DNA from: Marinobacter sp. S0848L
Lineage (GTDB): Bacteria > Pseudomonadota > Gammaproteobacteria > Pseudomonadales > Oleiphilaceae
Direction: 5' to 3'
Assembly: GCF_023016065.1 (NCBI RefSeq)
Contig: NZ_JALKAQ010000015.1
Coordinates: 1 to 64,000, forward strand
Length of the DNA: 64,000 nucleotides
The notes under the pieces: model-generated
Told to the model about the DNA's origin: nothing
Databases searched by the model: none
The model's input: the letters and a program-made list of their open reading frames with translations, nothing else
In this document: one piece after another, positions 25,612 through 32,997 of the stretch
Position numbering within the stretch: the stretch's first letter is position 1
Layout of the letters: each line of letters starts with the position of its first letter
Made by a program: the position numbers and the translations under genes

Positions 25612-27783
25612 TCAGTGACGATATGTACTATTCCGTAACACTAAAGCGGGTTTTCCATTGTCGTCATTAACTGTTTGTCGGCACGCGGGGAAATTACTGC
25701 AGCCCCAGAACCAACCTTTTTTGCTTTGACGACGAACCAACGGCGAAAAACAGTGGGGGCAGGGCACCGGTTTCTGGCTGGTGCCATCCTGGGGTTCGCT
25801 GTCTTCCATGGGGCGCGTGCCGGTGCACTTAGGGTAACGGGTGCAGGCATAGAATGGCCCGAATTTGCCCTCTCTTTGAACCATCGGCGTTCGGCACTTG
25901 GGGCAATGTATGCTGGTCTCGCTCTGGGGCCTGCCTGCGGGAGCGTACTGCTGGTCGATGAAGCCCCGTATTTCGTTTTTCAGGGTTTCAAGGAACGCTC
26001 TGGGGTCGTCTTCACCCCTGCGAATGCCTTCAAGCGTCGCTTCCCATACTGCCGTGCGGTCTGGTGTTCGAGCAGAATCCGGTAGCGCAGCAATCAGAGC
26101 TTTGCCTTTATCGGTGGCGCGAATGAACCGTTTTTCCCGCAGCAGATAATCACGCCGGAACAACGTATCAATGATCGCCGCCCGGGTTGCTTCTGTGCCT
26201 AGGCCATCGGTTTCTCTCAAGGTTTTGCGCAGTTCGGCATCCGCAACAAATCGTGCGATGTTGGTCATAGCCGAAAGCAGTGTGGCATCGGTGAAATGCT
26301 GGGGCGGCTGGGTTTTACGCTCTTTCACCTCAGCCTGTCGGCAGATGGTCGGTTCGTCACGTTCGAGCCGTGGCAGCGGAGGTTTCGGAGGCTCCCCGGT
26401 TTTATCTTTAAGCTTCAGCTCCAGCACTTTCCAGCCGGGGCTGAACACCGCTGTTTCCGTCGCGCGGAACTTATGCTCCTGTACTTGCACAGTGAGTTTG
26501 CCCTCCCGGTGGATGGCATCTTCACAGAATTGCATCAAGTAGTAGCGGCTGACCAGGTCGTAGATTTTCTGTTCCGCAGCCGTGAGCTTACCGTTCGCGG
26601 AGGGCCGGACGGTGGGAATAATCGCGTGGTGTGCATCAACCTTTTTGTCGTTCCAGGCTGCTGACTTGTGTTGGCTGTCGAGTTGTTCGGTGTGACCTGC
26701 CAGATCGGGTGCGGCCCGGCCAATGGCCTGGATCACCTGCTCGCGCTGATTAAAGTGCTCTTCGGGCAGGTAGCGTGAATCCGAACGCGGATAGGTAATA
26801 AGCTGATGTCGCTCGTAGAGATTCTGGGCCGTATCCAGCACCTCTTTTGCACCCATGCGGAACAAACGACCGGCTTCAATTTGCAGCGCCGAGAGCGACA
26901 GGGGCAATGGTGGCGGCTCGGGTCTGTCTCGAAAGCGTGAGTCCACAATGCGCCCGGGCCGGCCGTCCACGGCGTTGGCGATGTCGTTCGCAATGTCGCG
27001 ATTGAGCAGGCGGCCTTCTTCATCCAGATGGTCCTGGAACTGATCGTCTGGTAGCCAGCGAGCGGTGAACGGCCGAGGGTCTGATTCTTCTTCCGACGCC
27101 TGAAACACACCCTCAATCCGGAACCAGGGTTTGGGCTCAAAGTGTTCGATGGTGTTGTCCCGCTCGACCACCAGGCCCAGAACCGGTGTTTGCACACGGC
27201 CAACCGAATAGACGCCCTGCTCGCCTTGTTGCTGATAGGTGAGTGTGTAAAACCGCGTAAGATTAATGCCGTAAAGCCAGTCCGCTCTTTGCCGGGCCAG
27301 AGCGGAGTGAGACAGGCTTCGGAACGCGCTGTTCTCTTTCGGGCTGGCGATGGCTCGGGCAACAGCATTGGGAGTCAGGTCGTTTATCAGTACACGTTTG
27401 ACCGGCACCTTTGCGCCCACAAACCGAATAACCTCATCCACCAGCAACTGACCTTCGCGGTCCGGGTCGCCAGCGTGGGTGATCAGCCTGGCGTTGCGGA
27501 TGAGCGATTCGAGCACTTTGAACTGCTGCTTAACGCTGTCCTTCGGGACCAGCTGCCATTGATCCGGATACAACGGCAAATCTTCGAGGCGCCAGCGTTT
27601 CCACGCCGGGTTGTAGCTGGCCGGTTCTGCTGGTTCAAGCAAGTGGCCAATACACCAGCTAACGGTGACCGATTCATGCCCTTCACCACAGCGTATCCAG
27701 CCTTGGCCTTTTTGATAGGGGCCGGGCAGGGCGGCGGCAATGGCACGTGCCAAACTGGGTTTTTCAGCTATATAGAGGTGCAT
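25612..27783 (-). CDS. topB: DNA topoisomerase III
   Basis: A 723-residue type IA topoisomerase. The N-terminal Toprim domain has IAEKPSLAR and THAGDPDREGQLL, and the active-site tyrosine is Tyr331 in ITYPRSDSRYL. The C-terminus adds two zinc-ribbon modules (CPKC...CTRYPKC and CPHC...CSNFPAC). Length and motifs are normal for TopB, which decatenates DNA and resolves recombination intermediates. It starts at ATG 27783 with its own upstream space and is divergent from bolA. Confidence 0.95.
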   Translation of the reverse strand: MHLYIAEKPSLARAIAAALPGPYQKGQGWIRCGEGHESVTVSWCIGHLLEPAEPASYNPAWKRWRLEDLPLYPDQWQLVPKDSVKQQFKVLESLIRNARLITHAGDPDREGQLLVDEVIRFVGAKVPVKRVLINDLTPNAVARAIASPKENSAFRSLSHSALARQRADWLYGINLTRFYTLTYQQQGEQGVYSVGRVQTPVLGLVVERDNTIEHFEPKPWFRIEGVFQASEEESDPRPFTARWLPDDQFQDHLDEEGRLLNRDIANDIANAVDGRPGRIVDSRFRDRPEPPPLPLSLSALQIEAGRLFRMGAKEVLDTAQNLYERHQLITYPRSDSRYLPEEHFNQREQVIQAIGRAAPDLAGHTEQLDSQHKSAAWNDKKVDAHHAIIPTVRPSANGKLTAAEQKIYDLVSRYYLMQFCEDAIHREGKLTVQVQEHKFRATETAVFSPGWKVLELKLKDKTGEPPKPPLPRLERDEPTICRQAEVKERKTQPPQHFTDATLLSAMTNIARFVADAELRKTLRETDGLGTEATRAAIIDTLFRRDYLLREKRFIRATDKGKALIAALPDSARTPDRTAVWEATLEGIRRGEDDPRAFLETLKNEIRGFIDQQYAPAGRPQSETSIHCPKCRTPMVQREGKFGPFYACTRYPKCTGTRPMEDSEPQDGTSQKPVPCPHCFSPLVRRQSKKGWFWGCSNFPACRQTVNDDNGKPALVLRNSTYRH

Positions 27784-27903
27784 GGTATTCGGATTCTATA
27801 AATGGCACCGGAATGTGGCCCTTTCGCTCATTGGTGTCAAGGTTCTGAGCTAGCACGCTTTGTGTAGTAGACTGGGTTTATATTGACGGGAGGGTAAGTG
27901 ACT

Positions 27904-28260
27904 ATGCAAGTTCAGAACGCCATTGAAACCAAGCTTGCCGACGCATTCGAAGTGCAGCATCTGATGGTGGAAAATGAAAGCCACATGCATTCGGTGCCGC
28001 CCAATTCCGAAACGCATTTTAAAGTGACGTTGGTTTCGGGCGAGTTTAACGGAACGATGAAAGTAAAACGCCACCAGTTGATTTATAAAGTGCTGGCCGA
28101 AGAGCTTGCAGGGCCAGTGCATGCCTTGGCGTTGCATTTGTATACGCCGGAGGAGTGGGCGAATACGGGGCAGGCAACACCCGATTCGCCAAATTGTATG
28201 GGCGGTTCCAAAGGCGATGCCTCGATGGCCGCCAAGCTGAAACAGGGAGTTAATTCATGA
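27904..28260 (+). CDS. bolA: BolA family protein
   Basis: The 118-residue protein starts MQVQNAIETKL and contains the BolA signature NESHMH followed by HFKVTLVSGEF. BolA proteins bind iron-sulfur clusters with monothiol glutaredoxins and act as morphology or stress regulators. The C-terminal extension after residue 90 is longer than in the related IbaG. ATG 27904 matches family N-termini, with GGGAGG 10 bp upstream; GTG 27898 is also in frame. The stop overlaps the next gene as ATGA. Confidence 0.88.
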   Translation: MQVQNAIETKLADAFEVQHLMVENESHMHSVPPNSETHFKVTLVSGEFNGTMKVKRHQLIYKVLAEELAGPVHALALHLYTPEEWANTGQATPDSPNCMGGSKGDASMAAKLKQGVNS

Positions 28261-28880
28261 GCCAGTTTTTTCAAATTCATCCCGAGAATCCGCAAAAACG
28301 TTTGATCAAGCAGGCAGTGGACATCATCCGCAGCGGCGGTGTGATTGTGTACCCAACCGACTCCGGATATGCACTGGGTTGTCATCTGGGGGATAAGCAA
28401 GCCGCTGATCGAATCAAGCGCATTCGCCAACTGGACGACAAGCACAACTTCACGCTGGTGTGCCGTGATCTCTCTGATATTGGTGTGTATGCCAAAGTTG
28501 ATAATACCCAGTATCGGCTCCTGAAAACATTTACCCCCGGGGCCTACACCTTCATTTTGGATGCAACCAGTGAAGTACCGCGCCGTTTGTTGCATCCCAA
28601 GCGTCGGACCATTGGTGTTCGTGTGCCAGACAACGCGATTGTGCGGGATCTGTTGGGTGAATTGGGTGAGCCGATCATGAGCAGCACGTTAATATTGCCG
28701 GGTGAAACCGAGCCCATGACAGACCCGGAAGACATTCGTGACGCTTTGGAGAAAGAGCTGGACCTGATTATTGATGGCGGGTTTTGCGGTATGGAAGCCA
28801 CCACGGTGGTGAACTTTACCGGAGATGTACCCGAAGTGACCCGAGTCGGCAAGGGCGACCCCGCACCGTTTGAAGGGTAA
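28257..28880 (+). CDS. YciO/Sua5/YrdC family protein
   Basis: The 207-residue single-domain protein has the YrdC fold motifs: KQAVDIIRSGGVIVYPTDSGYALGC start, the KRIRQLD basic patch, the TPGAYTFIL motif and TIGVRVPDN. The family makes threonylcarbamoyl-AMP for the t6A modification of tRNA, but the YciO subgroup, to which this length and the DSGYALGCHLG variant point, may have lost or changed that activity. It overlaps bolA by 4 bp (ATGA), suggesting joint translation. Its 3' end faces the unknown gene at 28915-29577 across a hairpin. Confidence 0.85.
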   Translation: MSQFFQIHPENPQKRLIKQAVDIIRSGGVIVYPTDSGYALGCHLGDKQAADRIKRIRQLDDKHNFTLVCRDLSDIGVYAKVDNTQYRLLKTFTPGAYTFILDATSEVPRRLLHPKRRTIGVRVPDNAIVRDLLGELGEPIMSSTLILPGETEPMTDPEDIRDALEKELDLIIDGGFCGMEATTVVNFTGDVPEVTRVGKGDPAPFEG

Positions 28881-28894
28881 CGCTCTAAGGTGTA

Positions 28895-28933
28895 CTTGAA
28901 CGTCCGGCTGGAAATCAGGCCCGGGCGTTCAAG
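28895..28933. terminator. Convergent hairpin between yciO-like and unknown gene
   Basis: Thirteen bases at 28895-28907 pair with 28921-28933 (one G-T pair), leaving a 13-base loop. It starts 15 bp after the plus-strand stop and includes the last codons of the minus-strand gene. There is no T run on the plus side, so it may protect RNA ends rather than terminate. Confidence 0.5.
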
Positions 28934-29577
28934 TTAAAGGCATAGCGCTGTGAGTTGCTCGTGGCCACGGGCTGATTGACGCTGGTGTTTCGGCGAAGGC
29001 TGTCGTACCGATGCAGTACATCCTGCAGGCCGTTAAATTGTTGGTTTTCACTCACCAGTGCGCTTAACAAAGAGTTGCGAACGCCGTAAGCCTGGTTCAG
29101 CTTCAGCGCGTTATCCATAAAATGCAGCGTCGGTTCACTGACGCTCAGGCGACTGAAGGCGTCTGTGAAATCCCGGTTGTTGTTCAGGTCTTGTTCAATT
29201 TTCCCTCGAATCTCATCGGGTACCTTTCCTTCGACAACCGTTCTTCCGTCTTCGCCTTTGCTTACGTTCAGAGCGGTAGCAGGGTGTACGTTGTACTCGG
29301 CAAGTTTGTGCCGCAGCGTGTCCCGGATGTACGAAAGATCCTGTGCCACGGTTTGTTTATATTGATTCAGTGGTAGTTTTTGCACCTTTACGTCAGCAGG
29401 GTCTAGCGCCTTTTGTTCCGATGGCGTGAAGCGATCGCCATCCGGGCTGCCGGTAGCTTCGAGCTTCGAAGTGTTAGTCGTCACTCCGTCGCCGGGGTTA
29501 CCTGTGGGTGCCTGACGGGTGTCCATGGCTTGCTGAAAACGGGTACTGGCTTGGATCAATGATGTCAGCAACGACAT
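28915..29577 (-). CDS. Conserved-looking protein of unknown function
   Basis: The 220-residue protein from ATG 29577 is preceded by AGGAGG with 9 bp spacing, a strong ribosome site that rules out the longer upstream frame. There is no signal peptide or membrane segment. Residues 20-65 are polar and low in complexity. The rest appears mostly helical, with a possible two-strand element around NVSKGEDGRTVVEGKVPDEI (about 115-134). I do not recognise a family. It is transcribed alone and diverges from the chemoreceptor gene across 252 bp. Confidence 0.75.
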   Translation of the reverse strand: MSLLTSLIQASTRFQQAMDTRQAPTGNPGDGVTTNTSKLEATGSPDGDRFTPSEQKALDPADVKVQKLPLNQYKQTVAQDLSYIRDTLRHKLAEYNVHPATALNVSKGEDGRTVVEGKVPDEIRGKIEQDLNNNRDFTDAFSRLSVSEPTLHFMDNALKLNQAYGVRNSLLSALVSENQQFNGLQDVLHRYDSLRRNTSVNQPVATSNSQRYAFNLNARA

Positions 29578-29829
29578 GGTCTGTTTCCTCCTGGGTGGCA
29601 AAAATCTGCCGGATTTCCGATGCCTGAATGGTCTATTAGCTAAGCAGCAGTTTTCGTGCCAGCTCGTGCAACGTTGGTTTAAAGAAAGGTGATGTTTTGT
29701 AAGGAGGCTATCTAATTGTTGGGTTGAATGATCTGGGTCACTAAAAATAGAAACAGAATCTATAAAGTTATGGCTCGACCTGCCGTCATATCCTGTATTC
29801 CTCTTTTGATGATCCGCCCCCGGAGCAAC

Positions 29830-31443
29830 ATGAAAAAACACTATTCCATTCGTTTCCTATTGTTGTCCGCACTGGCAACGGCGTTTTCCGTGATATTGGT
29901 TTTCACGGTGGTGTTCAGCGCCCAGTCTCAACGTGCGCACTTGGAAGACTACAGTCAGAAATACGTTGAAGGCTTAGCGAAATCGTACTTTGATGGCCTG
30001 AATACCATGATGCTGACAGGCACTATTAGTAATCGGGATATGTTGCGTGACAAGGCGATAGCGTCTGAAGAGGTTCTGGATGTTCGGGTGATTCGCAGTG
30101 ATCAGCTGAATGCCATGTTTGGTGCTGGCAGTGCATCGGAGCGCAAACGCGAACCTTTGGACAAGCGTGCGTTGGCGGGCGAACGCGTGGAGCAGTTCTC
30201 CAGCAATGAGGATGGGCGAGTGTATACATTGGTTGAACCGGTCATTGCCCGGTCAGACTACCAAGGTGTGAATTGCCATAGCTGCCATCAGAGCGAGGAA
30301 GGAGATGTTCTGGGCGCTATCCGAGTGGATTACTCGCTGGCGAAAAGCGATGCCCGGCTTCAGAAGCAGCTCCTCTTTGGTGGAGGGGTGCAAACCGCCA
30401 TATTGCTGACGATCTTCATGCTGACCGCTTTGGTGTTGGGCCGATTGGTTTTCTCGCGCTTGCGTCGATTGCACGACAGTATGGATGAAATCTCCCGCAA
30501 CTCCGATCTCTCGGTTGAACTCGACGTGTCCCGCAACGACGAAATTGGTTCTGTTTCGCGCGCCTTTAACCGAATGATGGCCAAAATTCGCGAGAGCATG
30601 CATACCGTCATGGAAAATGCCGCCGAAGTGGAAGCCGCGGCACGTTCGATCTCTGCAAAAGCCGAAACAACGGAGCATGAGGTGCTGGCGCAGAAAGACA
30701 ATACCGATCAGGTAGCCAGTGCCACGACCGAGATGGCAGCTTCTGCGGTACAGGTTCGGGAGAACGCTGCCGATACTGCGCGGAAGTCTGCAGACACGGC
30801 TGGATCTGCAGAGGCCGGCGAGCAATTAGCCCGTAATGCGGTTCAGGGTATTGAATTGCTTAATGCTGAAGTTCAAAAAGGCGCCGGGCGCATTGAAGAG
30901 CTTGATCAGCGCACAACCGAAATGGCGTCTCGTTTGGAGCTGATTTCCGAAATTGCCGACCAGACTAACCTGCTTGCCTTGAACGCTGCGATTGAGGCGG
31001 CTCGAGCGGGTGAGCAAGGGCGAGGCTTTTCAGTGGTGGCAGATGAAGTTCGGGCGCTGGCTTCTCGCACACAAGATGCGACCGATGACATTCGCAAAAC
31101 CATTGATGGCCTAAAACACGAAGTCGTGGATTGCGTGGGCACGATGCGCCATGCCTCAGAACTGGCGCAGAACCAGGTAGACGCCATTCTTACAGTCGAA
31201 AGTGAGTTGCAAAGCATTGCCGCTGCGGTGCGAGAAATCACCGGCTTGAACGAGCAGATGGAAAACGCTTCGTACGAGCAAAGCTCTGTTTCTGAGTCGA
31301 TCAATCAGAACGTCATCGAAATCAGCCGTTCAGCCGAGCAAACCTCCAGCGATGCGCAAGACACCGCCCGCATAGCCGGAGATCTTCTGAACATGGCGGA
31401 AACCCTGCGCAAAACCGTAGAACAATTCCGTTTGTCGCGGTAA
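29830..31443 (+). CDS. Methyl-accepting chemotaxis protein with haem-c motif
   Basis: The 537-residue receptor has membrane segments at about 8-30 and 178-200 around a periplasmic domain of about 145 residues. Near the end of that domain lies CHSCH (149-153), a CxxCH motif for covalent haem attachment. HAMP follows (about 200-255), then a signalling domain with the conserved hairpin tip around [22 protein letters not shown] 29830 has CGGAG upstream; the longer frame adds a basic segment before the signal anchor. A c-type haem would make it a redox or gas sensor, as in Desulfovibrio DcrA. The C-terminus has no CheR-binding pentapeptide. Confidence 0.9.
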   Translation: MKKHYSIRFLLLSALATAFSVILVFTVVFSAQSQRAHLEDYSQKYVEGLAKSYFDGLNTMMLTGTISNRDMLRDKAIASEEVLDVRVIRSDQLNAMFGAGSASERKREPLDKRALAGERVEQFSSNEDGRVYTLVEPVIARSDYQGVNCHSCHQSEEGDVLGAIRVDYSLAKSDARLQKQLLFGGGVQTAILLTIFMLTALVLGRLVFSRLRRLHDSMDEISRNSDLSVELDVSRNDEIGSVSRAFNRMMAKIRESMHTVMENAAEVEAAARSISAKAETTEHEVLAQKDNTDQVASATTEMAASAVQVRENAADTARKSADTAGSAEAGEQLARNAVQGIELLNAEVQKGAGRIEELDQRTTEMASRLELISEIADQTNLLALNAAIEAARAGEQGRGFSVVADEVRALASRTQDATDDIRKTIDGLKHEVVDCVGTMRHASELAQNQVDAILTVESELQSIAAAVREITGLNEQMENASYEQSSVSESINQNVIEISRSAEQTSSDAQDTARIAGDLLNMAETLRKTVEQFRLSR

Positions 31444-31451
31444 TAATCTGG

Positions 31452-31469
31452 CCGGGGTATTAACCCCGG
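31452..31469. terminator. Convergent hairpin with a stop codon in its loop
   Basis: CCGGGG (31452-31457) and CCCCGG (31464-31469) form a 6-bp stem; the TAA stop of the minus-strand MBL gene occupies the loop. No T run follows, so termination is uncertain. Confidence 0.4.
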
Positions 31470-32107
31470 TGATCAGAGACGAACGGATTCGTGGCTTTTT
31501 CGTGGCCAAATGTGGACATGGGGCCGTGGCCCGAGATGAAGCTCACACGGTCGCCCAGCGGGAAAAGCTTTTCGCGGATAGAGCGGATTAACGTGCCGTG
31601 ATCGCCTTTCGGGAAGTCGGTTCGGCCAATGGATCCGTTAAACAACACGTCTCCTACCAGCGCCAGTTCAGAATTCCGGTGGTAGAATACAACGTGGCCC
31701 GGGGTATGGCCGGGGCAGTGCAGCACTTCTAATGTCTGGTTGCCAACGGTGGCCGTGTCGCCATCCTCCAGCCAACGGTCTGGCGTGAACACTTCCGGCG
31801 TTGCGAACCCGAACATCTGGGCTTGCATGGGCAGCCCTTGAATCCAGAAATTATCTTCTTTCTGAGGCCCCACAATGGGAATGTCGGCGATCTTGGCCAA
31901 CTCGGCCGTGCCGCCGGCATGATCAATATGAGCATGGGTTAGCAGGATCTTTTCAACGGCCACGCCTTCTTCTTCAATTGCTGCCTGAATACGGTCCAGA
32001 TCCCCGCCGGGATCAACCACGGCGGCTTTCATGGTGTCTTCGCACCAGATCAACGTGCAGTTTTGTTCGAACGGCGTTACCGGCACAATGCGGTACTTAA
32101 GGGACAT
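31460..32107 (-). CDS. MBL-fold hydrolase (YcbL/glyoxalase II-like)
   Basis: The 215-residue protein has the metallo-beta-lactamase motif THAHIDHAG, then CPGHTPGH, GDVLF and GHGP metal ligands. Length and the FEQNCTLIWCE start fit YcbL, the short type-II glyoxalase branch, rather than classical GloB, whose substrate-binding C-terminal domain is missing. It probably hydrolyses a glutathione thioester or related thiol ester. ATG 32107 is chosen because family members begin here; the longer frame enters the divergent condensin-like operon. Only 41 bp separate the two divergent starts. Confidence 0.88.
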   Translation of the reverse strand: MSLKYRIVPVTPFEQNCTLIWCEDTMKAAVVDPGGDLDRIQAAIEEEGVAVEKILLTHAHIDHAGGTAELAKIADIPIVGPQKEDNFWIQGLPMQAQMFGFATPEVFTPDRWLEDGDTATVGNQTLEVLHCPGHTPGHVVFYHRNSELALVGDVLFNGSIGRTDFPKGDHGTLIRSIREKLFPLGDRVSFISGHGPMSTFGHEKATNPFVSDHRG

Positions 32108-32148
32108 AATCGGCCTCAACTTGTATTTTGACGCTATGGTAATGGTAT

Positions 32149-32997
32149 TTGGCCGCAGGCTCGAGTTTTCAAGTTGAAGCCGTGGCTGCGCTAACTTCGA
32201 TAGTAGGTACAAACTTGAAGACTTATCTGGACAAGATACGGAGAGGCGAGCCGGTTAACTACCCCGCGTTTCTGAAAAAGCTACCTGAACGAGCGCGTCG
32301 GGTGCACCGGGACCTCTTCGAGACTCGGAAGGTTTCGGTGAACCGGTGGTTAGTGACGGTGATCGATGATGCAACTTTTTCTAAACTAGTTGAGACTGCA
32401 GAGGCGCCTGTCAATCGCTTGGAAGCGGCCAAACAGGGCGACTCTCACCGCCATGTAACGGCAGTGAGCTTTGTGCTTGCGTATCATCAGAGGCAACCCG
32501 GCCCTCGGCCAGATACAGTCGTCGTTGTCGGCGGCGACGTGGATATGGGTTTCGTGCCAGCCACCAATGTATTGGTGATCGAAAATGAGGAAAACTTCTA
32601 TCGTTACCGGCGCATGCTCGAATTTTCCAGCGAGGTACTGGGTATTCCATTAACGCTGGCCAACTGTGATGTCGTGTTGGGTGGAGGTAATCGGATTACT
32701 CAGCCTTCTAGCCTGCAATGGTTGGCTGGGTATCGAAAGGTATATTGCGCCTTTGACTACGATATGGGTGGCTTGCAGATGTTCACTACCATGGATCGTG
32801 TACTGCGCGACAAAGCGTGCTTTGTGCAACCGTCAGAGTGGAAGCCTTGGCTGAGCCGTTTCCGAATGCTGCCTAAAACCACCGAACGGTTTACAAAAGC
32901 CGTTTCGCTGGCGGAAGATCTGGGGTTTGTTGATTTGGCGCGAGCGTTTCGCAGCACGGGTAAATTTATGGAACAGGAGATGATTCTGGATGACTGA
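32149..32997 (+). CDS. Toprim-domain protein, JetD/MksG-like candidate nuclease
   Basis: About 282 residues. The C-terminal half has Toprim-like features: a strand ending in VLVIENEENF (Glu145), then GGGN, then YCAFDYDMGGLQ with Asp203 and Asp205. This E...DxD layout matches DUF2220 Toprim nucleases (JetD of Wadjet, MksG). The N-terminal half is helical and basic. The frame opens at 32143 after a stop, and the first in-frame ATG comes about 130 codons later, so a TTG (32149 or 32215) or GTG (32182) start is needed; none has a strong ribosome site. It overlaps the SMC-like gene by 8 bp (ATGACTGA). A DNA-cleaving role is inferred. Confidence 0.7.
   Translation: MAAGSSFQVEAVAALTSIVGTNLKTYLDKIRRGEPVNYPAFLKKLPERARRVHRDLFETRKVSVNRWLVTVIDDATFSKLVETAEAPVNRLEAAKQGDSHRHVTAVSFVLAYHQRQPGPRPDTVVVVGGDVDMGFVPATNVLVIENEENFYRYRRMLEFSSEVLGIPLTLANCDVVLGGGNRITQPSSLQWLAGYRKVYCAFDYDMGGLQMFTTMDRVLRDKACFVQPSEWKPWLSRFRMLPKTTERFTKAVSLAEDLGFVDLARAFRSTGKFMEQEMILDD

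Noticed and set aside
29728..29829. Longer N-terminus of the chemoreceptor starting at 29728.
   Set aside because: It adds a poorly conserved, basic stretch ahead of the signal anchor, while ATG 29830 has a ribosome site and a normal receptor start.
31460..32107. Classical glyoxalase II (GloB).
   Set aside because: The protein is 215 residues and lacks the C-terminal substrate-binding domain of GloB, so YcbL-like is the safer call.
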